A stretch of 64,000 nucleotides of DNA from Planctomycetaceae bacterium (GTDB taxonomy: Bacteria > Planctomycetota > UBA1135 > GCA-002686595), in contig WGMC01000032.1 of the NCBI GenBank assembly GCA_016125265.1, forward strand, positions 1 to 64,000, written 5' to 3'. Numbering within the stretch: position 1 is the first letter of the stretch; each line of letters begins with the position of its first letter. Below the pieces are notes generated by a model. It made no database searches. It had not been told where the DNA came from and saw only the letters and a program-made list of their open reading frames with translations. A program made the translations under genes and the position numbers. Shown in pieces: positions 1 to 8,121 of this stretch.

Positions 1-89
1 TCCATCACACCCGCCCATCGCGCGGTGCCATCATCCGCGTGCCGACGGCATGTCCCGGGCCTTCAGCCCGGGCGGGTCCTGCTCCAATA

Positions 90-121
90 CCTGGGGCGTT
101 GCCCCAGGCTACGATCGGGCG
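90..121 (+). repeat. Left arm of a 32-bp perfect inverted repeat
   Basis: Bases 90-121 are exactly the reverse complement of 324-355. The first 19 bases (90-108) are nearly self-complementary: cctggggc, gtt, gccccagg. Each arm can therefore form its own hairpin as well as pair with the other arm across about 200 bases. The design resembles REP-like or MITE-like palindromic units. Confidence 0.85.
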
Positions 122-191
122 GGGCGTTGCCCCTTCCGGACGGACGCAATCGTTGCGGCTCGATGTACGTCGGGACTTGCGGTGCGGCGCG

Positions 192-259
192 GATCGATGT
201 GCGTCGCGGATCGATGTGCCTCGCGGGTCGACGTGCGGCGCGGATTGTTGTGCGTCGCG
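192..259 (+). repeat. Four-copy 17-bp imperfect tandem repeat
   Basis: Four units of 17 bases lie head to tail at 192-208, 209-225, 226-242 and 243-259, around the pattern gatcgatgtgcgtcgcg, and a degenerate unit precedes them. There are no spacers, so this is not a CRISPR. It lies between the two arms of the 32-bp inverted repeat. Confidence 0.75.
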
Positions 260-323
260 GAGGAATGCGCGCCGTGAACGGCGCGCATCGCGTGCGCCAA
301 CGGTGCTCCGAAGCGCCAATGGC

Positions 324-355
324 GCGCCCGATCGTAGCCTGGGGCAACGCCCCAG
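324..355 (-). repeat. Right arm of the 32-bp perfect inverted repeat
   Basis: This is the exact reverse complement of 90-121. It is followed by a small hairpin, gggctgaaagccc (379-391), that mirrors the 'ttcagccc' sequence next to the left arm. The copy lies about 85 bases beyond the 3' end of the leftmost gene and could also act as its transcription stop. Confidence 0.85.
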
Positions 356-441
356 GTTGGATGGTTGCACGAGACAAGGGCTGAAAGCCCGCCCCAAACT
401 CCAAGCTCCGCTACAGCGCCCCCCCGCGGTGGCGGGTTGGG

Positions 442-1440
442 TTACGGCTTCCGCAACACCTCGGCGGCGACGCGCTCCATGGCGCGCGCGGCGTCGGCGC
501 TGGGCGGCGGCCACTTCTCGCCCTGCCAGTTGGGATTGTCCCAATAGCTTCCGCCCCAGCGGTTCTTTGCGGCGATCGGCATGCGATCGGGGGCCCTCTG
601 GTAGAGCGCGGTGTACGTCACGAGGCCCGCGAAGAACTTGCCCGGATGGGTGAGGTGGATGTCGTCGGCGAAGAGCTGCTGCCACGAGCGGAACCCCTCG
701 ACTTCGCCCGCATCGATCGCATCGGCGAGTCGGCCCAACGCACGCGCCATCGGGATCGACTCGATCGGCGCCGCACCCTCGGGAAGTTTGTCGTTCGCCG
801 CCGCGACGATGCGCTCCCACATGAGCCCATCCGCCGCGAGCCGCTCGCGCCACGGCAACTTCGAGTTCGGGTGGGACGTGTCGTGCTCACAACCCTTGGC
901 CGTGCCACTGTGGATGCAATGCCACGGTTCGTAGAACAGGATGCGGACCTTTGGATTCGCCTTGCGCGCCATTTCCGTCAAACGCACCAGGTACTCGACG
1001 GTATCGCTCTCGAGCGCCTCACCGCCCCGCGGCACGCTGTCGACCAACACCACGGCATCGTAGGTGCCCTTCGGCAGCTCGTCGAAGTACGCGCCCCCGA
1101 ACGGCGGGTTGAAGCCGGATTGGTACCCCGGGGCCTTGGCGCGCTCGGCCTCTTGCCACTGCCACTGCAGTGACGCGCCCGGGATGTTCTGCTCGCGGTA
1201 CTCGAACGGCACGCCGATGGCCGCGGCGAAGTGCGCGACGAAGTCGGGCACGTCCGATAGCAGGCTGTGGCCGAGGAAGTAGACCCGTCGCGGCGGCACG
1301 AGCGGGGAGCGCTCGGCCGTGCGGGCGGCTGCGGGCCCGGGCGCCGGATCGGGCACCGGGGCCGGATCCTGCGGACAGGCGAAGGACGTCAGGCTCAGGG
1401 CGAGGGCGAGCAACAGTCCGCGGCGGGGGGAAAAGTCCAT
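442..1440 (-). CDS. SGNH-hydrolase-like lipoprotein
   Basis: The product is 332 residues and begins with a lipoprotein signal peptide. Charged residues and a Leu-rich core end in LTSFAC, making Cys22 the likely lipidated residue. A Pro/Ala-rich linker (23-50) follows. The first SGNH block is FLGHSLLSD with Ser59 as the probable nucleophile, and the C-terminal block DDIHLTH (259-265) provides the Asp-x-x-His pair. These fit the SGNH/GDSL esterase fold, in which Ser and Asp-x-x-His form the catalytic set. It probably acts on an extracytoplasmic ester or acetyl group; the substrate cannot be read. It is transcribed toward the repeat island and appears monocistronic. The assignment rests on motifs only, and the Gly and Asn blocks are less clear. 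Confidence 0.72.
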   Translation of the reverse strand: MDFSPRRGLLLALALSLTSFACPQDPAPVPDPAPGPAAARTAERSPLVPPRRVYFLGHSLLSDVPDFVAHFAAAIGVPFEYREQNIPGASLQWQWQEAERAKAPGYQSGFNPPFGGAYFDELPKGTYDAVVLVDSVPRGGEALESDTVEYLVRLTEMARKANPKVRILFYEPWHCIHSGTAKGCEHDTSHPNSKLPWRERLAADGLMWERIVAAANDKLPEGAAPIESIPMARALGRLADAIDAGEVEGFRSWQQLFADDIHLTHPGKFFAGLVTYTALYQRAPDRMPIAAKNRWGGSYWDNPNWQGEKWPPPSADAARAMERVAAEVLRKP

Positions 1441-1569
1441 GGTTTCAGCCTACCCAACGTCCGGTGGTGACGGACCTGTCGCGGCGGTCCGGATACGACG
1501 GCACCCCGATGCGAACAAACGCACCGGGGTGCCCCTGGGCCACGGCGGAGCCGCGACCCGTGAACCCGA

Positions 1570-1995
1570 TCAGACGTCGCCGGAGAGGAGGCGGCGGGCC
1601 GCCTGTTCGATGCGCTCGGGAGTGAAGAGGCCGCCCTCCGCGATCAAGTCCCGGAACTTCGCCATGTGCGTGGGGTCCGTGGCGCCGCGTTCGGCGGCAG
1701 GGCCGCGGGTTTCGAGCACCGCGCGGGCACCGCTCGAAAGCTGCACTTGATCCAGACCCGAGCGCTCGCCGGCCGGACGCGAGTCCGCGGCGGCGTTGTC
1801 GAGGCGCGCTTCCTTGCGGCGGGCGGCTTCCATGCGGGCGCGCAGGGCCCGGTCCACTTCGCCGGACTCCGGGCGTTCCAGGCGCGCACCCTCGCGGTTC
1901 TGTTCGCGGGCGCGGCGCAGGGCGTCGGCGGCCGCCTCGTCGACCCGGGCCTGCAGGATGCGGCGCGGGTTGGGCTCGTTGCTGCGGATCTCCAT
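1570..1995 (-). CDS. Small FlgM-like protein
   Basis: The product is 141 residues with no signal peptide. The first 75 residues are an Arg/Ala/Glu-rich helical segment. The last 55 read VQLSSGARAVLE, then THMAKFRDLIAEGGLFTP, then ERIEQAARRLL. That order (a VxLS motif, a short helix, 'lr..I..G.y', then 'IA..Ll') resembles the C-terminal region of FlgM, the anti-sigma-28 factor. No flagellar or sigma-28 gene lies nearby. The gene is divergent from the M1 peptidase, sharing about 150 bases of upstream DNA. FlgM kinship is an inference from the motif pattern; an unrelated helical protein is possible. Confidence 0.6.
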   Translation of the reverse strand: MEIRSNEPNPRRILQARVDEAAADALRRAREQNREGARLERPESGEVDRALRARMEAARRKEARLDNAAADSRPAGERSGLDQVQLSSGARAVLETRGPAAERGATDPTHMAKFRDLIAEGGLFTPERIEQAARRLLSGDV

Positions 1996-2145
1996 AAAAA
2001 CCTACCTGGGGGCCGGTAGGGCCCACCACCTGGGGTTATCGACGGGGGCCGCCTCGGCCTGAGGGGATTTCGCCTAGAATCCGACGCGATCCGCGCCAGG
2101 CCCCCCCGGTAGCCCGGCATCGACCGACGTAAACCGAGCGCTCCT

Positions 2146-4695
2146 ATGGACTTGTGTCGATACCAAAGCATCCCGTGGTCGGTCCACCCCCGGCGCGGCG
2201 CGGCGTCCCTCCCGGTGCCCGTAGCCCTCGCGGTTGGGCTGCTCGCAGCCGTTGGCTTCGCCGCGAACGGCGGATCCGGATCCGGCGCCACCACGGGCGG
2301 GGGAGCCACCGCGGGCGATCCCGTGCTTCGCACACCGGCCGAGGTCGCGGCCCTGCGCCGGGCTGCGCGGGCCGAACAGGCCGAAGCTGGTCCCGCCGGC
2401 GGCCCCCGGGCGGGCCAACGCGGCGCGCCCCGGGGCGAGAACCTGGGCGGCGCGAACCGGGCGAACTACCGCATCCACGCGCGGCTCGACGCGGACGGCC
2501 GCAACCTCGTCGGCGCGTGGGACCTGACGTGGACCAACGGGTCCGACGCGGCCGCCTCGGACCTCCGCTTCCACCTCTACTACAACGCCTTCGCGAACGA
2601 CCGGTCCGTGCACGCCAGCGTGGACCGCGACCTCGGCGACCGCCTGGCGGAGCGCGACCAAAAGGGCGACGGCTTCGGTTTCTCGAAGGTGACGGGTCTG
2701 TGGCTCGTCGACGGCGAACAGGAGGTGGACCTCCTGCCGTCGTTGCGCTTCCTGGCGCCCGACGACTACCCCGACGACCGCACCGTATTCGCCGTCGACC
2801 TGCCGCGTCCCGTGGCGGGTGGGGAGACGGCCACCTTGCGCCTCGAATGGTCCGCGCGAGTTCCACGCGCCGAGCGGCGCACCGGCCAGAAGGACGACTT
2901 CCTGCTGATGGCCCAGTGGTTCCCCAAGCTGGGTGTGTGGGAGGGCGAGCGCGGTTGGAACTGCCACAACTTCCACGCGTGGACCGAGTGGTACGCCGAC
3001 TTCGGCACGTACGACGTGCGGCTCGACCTGCCCGCCGAGTACGCGGACCGCGTGGGCGGCTCCGGTCTGCGGGTGTCGAGCGAAGTGCGCGGCGACCGGG
3101 TCGAGGCGCGGTTCGTGGCTCCGTCGGAATCGGACCGCGAGCGGACCGAGGGCCCGGGCCGCACTCCGCGGGTGCACGACTTCACGTGGACCGCGGATCC
3201 CGGGTTTGCGACCCACCGCAGCACCTTCCGCTACGCCGATTGGGCGGCCCGTTACCCGGCCGAGGTCGAACGCGCCCGGGCCGCGTTCGGTCCCGATACC
3301 AAGCTCGAGCTGCGCGACGTCGAAGTGCTCGTGCTGCTGCAGCCCGAACGCGAAGCGCAGGGGCCGCGGCACGCGGAAGCCACGGAAGCGGCACTCTTCT
3401 TCTACGGGTTGTGGTACGGCGAATACCCGTTCGAACGCATCACCGTCGTGGACCCTGCCTGGGGCAGCCGCGCCGGCGGCATGGAATACCCGACTCTTTT
3501 CACCGCCGGCACACGCCTTCTGACACGCGCTTCGATGCACGTGCCGGAGAGCGTGACGATCCACGAAGCGGGCCACCAGTGGTTCTACGGCATGGTGGCG
3601 AACAACGAGTTCGAGGCCGCGTGGATCGACGAGGGCCTCAACTCGTACACGGACAGCGAGGTGCTAGTCCGCGTCTTCGGTCCGCGTGTGCACACCACCG
3701 ACTACGCGAGCATTCCGGTCGATGGAACGCGGGTGGCGCGTTTCGGTTCGGGGACCACTGGACGCGCGCTGGCGCTGCGCGAGCTGCCCATGCGTTGGCT
3801 CGGAGTGAAGGGGCTCAACACGGCAAGGCCACTCGAGGGCTCCGGCTTCATCGATTGGTGGCGCGACCAGCCGTGGTTGACCGCAGCGCCGCGCCACGAG
3901 GACCCGCGGCACAACGATCGCCAGCGGTACTTGACCAGCCCCGACCAGGATCCGATCGACAACCTGGCCTGGCACGCGGTAGATCGATCGAGCCACTACA
4001 CCAATACCTACGCGCGCACCGCCGTCGCGCTGCGCTCCCTTCCCGGGGCCATCGCGGCCTCGCTACCTGGGCGCGACGGTTGGGCGGCGTTCCACCGCGG
4101 CATGCGCGGGTTTGCCACCGATTGGCGCTGGCGCCACCCGTATCCCGACGACTTCTTCGCCGCGATGCAGCGCCACCTCGGCGAGGACCTGGACCTCACC
4201 TGGTACTTCGAGGAGTTGTTCCGCGGCACCGGCACCGTGGACTGGAGCCTGGAGGTCTCGCAGCACAAGCAGCGCGATCCCCGCGGTTGGTTCCCGGGCG
4301 AGGACGGTGCGTTCGCAGAGAGGAAAGCCGCGGAGTCGGAAGAGGGCGAGGCGGCCGAAGCCGACCAACACCGCGTCGAAGTCGTGCTGCGCAAGGAGGG
4401 TACCCTGGCCCTGCCCGTCGTCGTCGAGTTGACCTTCGCCGACGGGAGCCAACAGCGGTTCACCTGGACTCGCGAACAACAACTGGACCGCGGCTGGTTC
4501 CGTTGGAGCCAAACCGGCGCGTCCGAGTTGGTCTCGGCGGTGCTCGATCCCGAGCGCACCTACCAACTCGACACCGACCAATCGAACGACCGTTGGTACA
4601 AGGCGAGCGACGACGTGGCGCCCTGGCGTTGGGCCGAACGCGCGGGATCGCAATTCCTGCGCCAACTGCACTTCCAAGCGGGCATCGGAGGCTGA
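2146..4695 (+). CDS. M1-family zinc metallopeptidase (aminopeptidase-like)
   Basis: The product is 849 residues. A membrane-spanning or signal segment lies at about 24-41, after a basic N-terminus, so the enzyme should act outside the cytoplasm. The gluzincin signature is complete: H473-E-A-G-H477 with the third zinc ligand Glu496 in WIDEGLNSY, 18 residues later. Upstream, GGMEY (444-448) matches the substrate-binding GxMEN-type motif of M1 aminopeptidases. An N-terminal beta-sandwich precedes the catalytic domain, and the C-terminal 230 residues include a Glu-rich patch near 725-745. An alternative frame runs open through the gene and into the next, which is a GC artefact. The following membrane-protein gene starts six bases after the stop and is likely cotranscribed. 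Confidence 0.9.
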   Translation: MDLCRYQSIPWSVHPRRGAASLPVPVALAVGLLAAVGFAANGGSGSGATTGGGATAGDPVLRTPAEVAALRRAARAEQAEAGPAGGPRAGQRGAPRGENLGGANRANYRIHARLDADGRNLVGAWDLTWTNGSDAAASDLRFHLYYNAFANDRSVHASVDRDLGDRLAERDQKGDGFGFSKVTGLWLVDGEQEVDLLPSLRFLAPDDYPDDRTVFAVDLPRPVAGGETATLRLEWSARVPRAERRTGQKDDFLLMAQWFPKLGVWEGERGWNCHNFHAWTEWYADFGTYDVRLDLPAEYADRVGGSGLRVSSEVRGDRVEARFVAPSESDRERTEGPGRTPRVHDFTWTADPGFATHRSTFRYADWAARYPAEVERARAAFGPDTKLELRDVEVLVLLQPEREAQGPRHAEATEAALFFYGLWYGEYPFERITVVDPAWGSRAGGMEYPTLFTAGTRLLTRASMHVPESVTIHEAGHQWFYGMVANNEFEAAWIDEGLNSYTDSEVLVRVFGPRVHTTDYASIPVDGTRVARFGSGTTGRALALRELPMRWLGVKGLNTARPLEGSGFIDWWRDQPWLTAAPRHEDPRHNDRQRYLTSPDQDPIDNLAWHAVDRSSHYTNTYARTAVALRSLPGAIAASLPGRDGWAAFHRGMRGFATDWRWRHPYPDDFFAAMQRHLGEDLDLTWYFEELFRGTGTVDWSLEVSQHKQRDPRGWFPGEDGAFAERKAAESEEGEAAEADQHRVEVVLRKEGTLALPVVVELTFADGSQQRFTWTREQQLDRGWFRWSQTGASELVSAVLDPERTYQLDTDQSNDRWYKASDDVAPWRWAERAGSQFLRQLHFQAGIGG

Positions 4696-4700
4696 CGCAC

Positions 4701-5738
4701 ATGGACAACCACGACGAACGCAAGCAGGATTCCGAGGGGCCGGTGTTCCTGTGGGCCCTGCGCTCCGCCATCGCACGCCCGGTCGCCTATGGCTTCTACG
4801 CGCTTGGGATCCTGGCCCTTTCGGCGCCGGCGGTGCTGACGACGCAGCGCGCCTATGCGGACCTCCTCGGCCAGAGCTACGCCCCCGGCAGCTCGGTCTA
4901 CAACCTGGACACGAACCTGCGCACGGACCACGGGGCGGTGATTTCGCAGCAGGCCGATGTGCTCGCGACACTTGGCGGGCCGCTCGGGCTCGTGGCGATC
5001 TTTCTCGGTGTTTTTGCCGCCGGGGGTTGGATCGGCGTGTTGCTCGATCGCACCGACCGCGGGCAAGCGCGCAAGTTCTTCGCCGGTGGCCTGCATTACT
5101 TCTGGCGGTTCACCGGCCTTGCGCTGTTCGTGATCTTGCTGCTCGCCGCGTGGCACTGGGTGCTGTTCGAGTGGCCCTACAAGGAGTTGGTGCTGCGCCG
5201 CGCCTTTGGCCTCGAGCGCGCCGAGACGCGCCTGATGGACTCCGAGGCCACCGCGCTGTGGTTGGGGTGGGCGCAAGCGGGTCTGCACTTCCTGGGTCTC
5301 GCCGCGGTGCTCGCATGGGCGCTCTACACACGTGTGCGGCTCGCGCTGCAGCCCTCCAACTCGGTGATCGTCGCCGGCTTCGCGGCCCTTTGGACGCTGG
5401 TGCGGCATCCGCTGCGGACCCTGCGACCGCTCGTGCTCCTGTTCCTCGTGGAGTTGGCCGTGGTGTCGCTGGCCCTCGGCGCGATGTCGAAGGCCCTGGA
5501 CACGTCCCTCGAATCCCATCCGGATGGTTGGCGCGTGGGGCTCATGGCGGCGATCGGGGTGCTCGCTCTTCTTGTCAGCGCGGTGCTCTTCGGGGCGCGG
5601 TACGCGGCAGCGACGCGTGTGGTGCGCTCGTTCGTCAAACCCCTCGCGCACCCGGACCCCTGGAGCGACCGCATCGGTCCCCCCGGCGGTCCGCAATATC
5701 CCTTGGGCGGCCAGGACGAGTTCAGCGTCTCCATGTGA
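4701..5738 (+). CDS. Integral membrane protein, unknown function
   Basis: The product is 345 residues. I chose the ATG at 4701 because it directly follows the peptidase stop and gives a charged cytoplasmic N-terminus (MDNHDERKQDSEG) before the first membrane span. About six hydrophobic segments are visible, near residues 25-45, 88-108, 127-150, 185-205, 240-262 and 285-305. The protein ends in a soluble Pro/Gly-rich tail. I recognise no family motif. Coupling to the M1 peptidase suggests a partner, anchor or transporter for that system, but this is only context. Confidence 0.75.
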   Translation: MDNHDERKQDSEGPVFLWALRSAIARPVAYGFYALGILALSAPAVLTTQRAYADLLGQSYAPGSSVYNLDTNLRTDHGAVISQQADVLATLGGPLGLVAIFLGVFAAGGWIGVLLDRTDRGQARKFFAGGLHYFWRFTGLALFVILLLAAWHWVLFEWPYKELVLRRAFGLERAETRLMDSEATALWLGWAQAGLHFLGLAAVLAWALYTRVRLALQPSNSVIVAGFAALWTLVRHPLRTLRPLVLLFLVELAVVSLALGAMSKALDTSLESHPDGWRVGLMAAIGVLALLVSAVLFGARYAAATRVVRSFVKPLAHPDPWSDRIGPPGGPQYPLGGQDEFSVSM

Positions 5739-5834
5739 GCGGCGCCGCTGCTGCGGCGCTGCGCGTGGCTCCGCGCTATCCGAATCCCCCGAGGCGGCGA
5801 TCGTCTGCCCACCCATGACCAGAGGAACGCTGCG

Positions 5835-7112
5835 ATGAACGTGCTGCGGGCTGCCCTTGCCCTGATGGTGATTTGCCTGGTTGCCTGGGCGCTCTCCAGC
5901 CACCGACGCCAATTCCCGTGGCGCATCGTGTTGCTCGGCACCCTCTCCCAGGTCGTGCTGGCGGGGTTCTTTCTCGGCACGTCCGGCGGGCAGGATCTGT
6001 TCCGCGCGGTTGCTCAGTTCGTAGGGAACGTGCTCGGCAAGGCCGAGGTCGGTGCGACGCTCGTATTCGGGCCGCTGGCGGATCCCGCGCAGATGGCGCC
6101 CGTATTCGGCGAACAGGGCGCCTTCGTGTTCGCGTTTGCCGGGCGGGGCCTCGTGGCGATCCTCTTCTTCAGCGCGCTGATGGCGGTGCTCTACCACATC
6201 GGCATCATGCAGGTGGTCGTGTGGTTGGTCGCACGTGTGATGATGCTGACCCTGCGGGTTTCGGGCGCCGAAGCGATGGCGGTGGCCGCGAACATCTTCG
6301 TCGGTCAGACCGAAGCGCCGCTCGTGGTGCGGCCGTACATCCCCTTGATGACGCAGTCCGAGCTCAATGCGATGATGACGGGCGGCTTCGCAACGATCGC
6401 TGGCACCGTGTTGGCGCTCTACATGGGCTTCTTGGGTCCGGAGTACGGGCCGCACCTGATCACGGCGTCCGTGCTGGGCGCGCCTGCGGCGTTCGTGATC
6501 GCCAAGATCATGCTGCCCGAGCGCGAGACCTCGACCACGATCGGCGCAATCCCCTTTCGCGTGGAGCGCACCGCAGGCAACCTGGTCGAAGCCGCGGCCC
6601 TCGGCACCCAGGACGGCCTCAAGCTGTGGTTGAACGTCATCGCCATGCTGATCACGTTCACGGCGCTGGTCGCCTTGGCCGATTGGCCGATCGGCGCCCT
6701 GGGTGAAGCGCTCGGAGTGGAGGGCGGCTTGAGTCTCGCGCGCCTCTTCGGCTTCGTGTTGGCCCCGTTTGCGCTGCTCCTCGGTGTGGATGGTTGGCAC
6801 GATGCGCAGGTGTTTGGCGCCCTCTTGGGGATCAAGTTGACACTCACGGAGCTCGTCGCGTTTGCGCGCATGCAGGACATGCTTCCCGGGGGTACGGGGG
6901 CCATGGTCTTCGAACACTCTCGTTCGGCCACCATGGCGACCTACGCCCTCTGTGGCTTTGCCAACTTCGCCTCGATCGGCATCCAGATCGGCGGCATCAC
7001 CCCGCTCGCGCCCGAACGAGGCAAGGACATCGCCCGGCTGGTCACGCGGGCGATGTTGGGCGGTGCCCTCGCCTCGTGCAGTTCGGCGGCCATTGCGGGG
7101 GCCCTTCTGTGA
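5835..7112 (+). CDS. NupC-family concentrative nucleoside transporter
   Basis: The product is 425 residues and polytopic, the usual length for bacterial CNT transporters. It carries the family hallmark segment FVGQTEAPLVVRPYI followed by MTQSELNAMMTGGFATIAG, and a C-terminal FANFASIGIQIGG motif that forms part of the nucleoside and cation site. CNT proteins import nucleosides with H+ or Na+. The stop codon overlaps the GTG start of a purine nucleoside phosphorylase gene, so uptake and phosphorolysis of the same substrate are translationally coupled. Whether it prefers purines cannot be decided from sequence, though the partner suggests so. Confidence 0.92.
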   Translation: MNVLRAALALMVICLVAWALSSHRRQFPWRIVLLGTLSQVVLAGFFLGTSGGQDLFRAVAQFVGNVLGKAEVGATLVFGPLADPAQMAPVFGEQGAFVFAFAGRGLVAILFFSALMAVLYHIGIMQVVVWLVARVMMLTLRVSGAEAMAVAANIFVGQTEAPLVVRPYIPLMTQSELNAMMTGGFATIAGTVLALYMGFLGPEYGPHLITASVLGAPAAFVIAKIMLPERETSTTIGAIPFRVERTAGNLVEAAALGTQDGLKLWLNVIAMLITFTALVALADWPIGALGEALGVEGGLSLARLFGFVLAPFALLLGVDGWHDAQVFGALLGIKLTLTELVAFARMQDMLPGGTGAMVFEHSRSATMATYALCGFANFASIGIQIGGITPLAPERGKDIARLVTRAMLGGALASCSSAAIAGALL

Positions 7113-7954
7113 GCGATCGCGACAAACTTCGGGTGCCCTCCGTCGATGCGCGGGTCGATGGCATCGCCACCGCCCTCGCGTCCATCGGGGCAGAGCGCGC
7201 CGACGTCGCCGTGGTGCTGGGATCGGGCCTGGGTCCGTTTGCGCGGCGGCTCCAGAACGCCCAAGAGGTCTTTGCGGCGGACGTGCCTGGTTTGCCGCGC
7301 AGTTCGGTGCCGGGACACGCCGGTGCCTTCGTGTGCGGCGAACTCGGCGGTGTCCGTGTGCTCGCGCAGTCGGGACGGGTGCACCTCTACGAGGGTCACT
7401 CCGCGGTCGATGTCTCGCTCGCGGCCCGCGCATTTGGGCGCCTCGGCATCGGTTCGGTGCTGCTGACCAACGCCGCCGGCGGATTGCGGCCGGAGTGGCC
7501 GCCCGGCACGCTCATGGTGATCCGCGACCACCTCAACTTGCAGGGACGTACACCCCTGCGCGGTCCGGAGGCGGGGCATGGCTCGCCGTGGAGTCCGAAC
7601 TTGGTCGGAACGCTGCTCAGCGTAGGGCTCGACCTGGGCCAGCCGGTGGAATCGGGTGTCTACGCGGGGCTGCTCGGGCCGTCCTACGAAACCCCCGCCG
7701 AAGTGCGGGCGCTGCGCTGGATGGGCGCCGACGCGGTGGGCATGAGCACGATCGCCGAGGCGCTGGCCGCCAAGTCCGAGGGCATGGCCGTTGCGGGCGT
7801 TTCGTGCATCACGAACCTCGCCGCTGGCTTGGGGACCGAGGCCCTCGACCACGCGGAGGTCCTCGCAGTCGGCCAGGCGACGGCGACGAGATTCGCGGAC
7901 CTGCTGACGGCGGCCCTACCCCGGATGGCGAAGATGGCTCCGCGGCGGCGGTGA
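7109..7954 (+). CDS. punA: Purine nucleoside phosphorylase
   Basis: The product is 281 residues from a GTG start that overlaps the transporter stop in GTGA. Family motifs appear in order: the phosphate loop VVLGSGLGPF, a conserved LYEGH segment, TNAAGGL, the trimeric-PNP signature GPSYETPAEVR, DAVGMST before the Glu-containing purine pocket, and SCITNLAAGL. The enzyme cleaves purine (deoxy)nucleosides with phosphate to a free base and (deoxy)ribose-1-phosphate in the cytoplasm. Downstream steps may use the deoC and rpiB products at 19668-21370, although a phosphopentomutase is not in the window. The length and motifs fit the trimeric class rather than the hexameric DeoD class. Confidence 0.93.
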   Translation: MSDRDKLRVPSVDARVDGIATALASIGAERADVAVVLGSGLGPFARRLQNAQEVFAADVPGLPRSSVPGHAGAFVCGELGGVRVLAQSGRVHLYEGHSAVDVSLAARAFGRLGIGSVLLTNAAGGLRPEWPPGTLMVIRDHLNLQGRTPLRGPEAGHGSPWSPNLVGTLLSVGLDLGQPVESGVYAGLLGPSYETPAEVRALRWMGADAVGMSTIAEALAAKSEGMAVAGVSCITNLAAGLGTEALDHAEVLAVGQATATRFADLLTAALPRMAKMAPRRR

Positions 7955-8121
7955 CCGCCCACCCGGCGGCTCTGGAACGCCCGCACCGTCCACCCGTCGA
8001 CGCCGGGCGGGCGGATCCTCGGCCCCCGGACGCCTCCCCGTGACCCGCAGGGCACATCGCGCCTTGTGGCCCCGGTTGGGGCGCCGCTAGGCTGCCAGCC
8101 CCGCTCCCGCCCGGGCCGCCA

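Larger units (their letters stand above)
1..441. other. Noncoding repeat island at the left edge
   Basis: I see no credible gene here; the open frames on both strands are compositional. The stretch holds two inverted copies of a palindromic unit (90-121 and 324-355) around an imperfect 17-bp tandem array (192-259). Outside the copies, a 'cttcagcccg' segment (61-70) and an 'agggctgaaagcccg' segment (377-391) also mirror each other, so the inverted block extends beyond the perfect core. Similar palindromes built on 'cctggggcgttgccccagg' recur in planctomycete genomes as far as I recall. The function is unknown. Confidence 0.6.

Noticed and set aside
192..259. CRISPR array suspected from short regular repeats.
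   Set aside because: The 17-bp units are directly adjacent with no spacers, and no cas gene is present.
2154..5738. One continuous plus frame of 1194 codons spanning the M1 peptidase gene in another frame and the following membrane protein.
   Set aside because: The first two-thirds are Arg-rich nonsense in frame with the membrane protein; the real start is the ATG at 4701.
4560..7433. A 957-codon minus-strand frame opposite the membrane protein and NupC genes.
   Set aside because: Arg/Pro/His-rich composition and no motif; the plus-strand genes have recognisable families.
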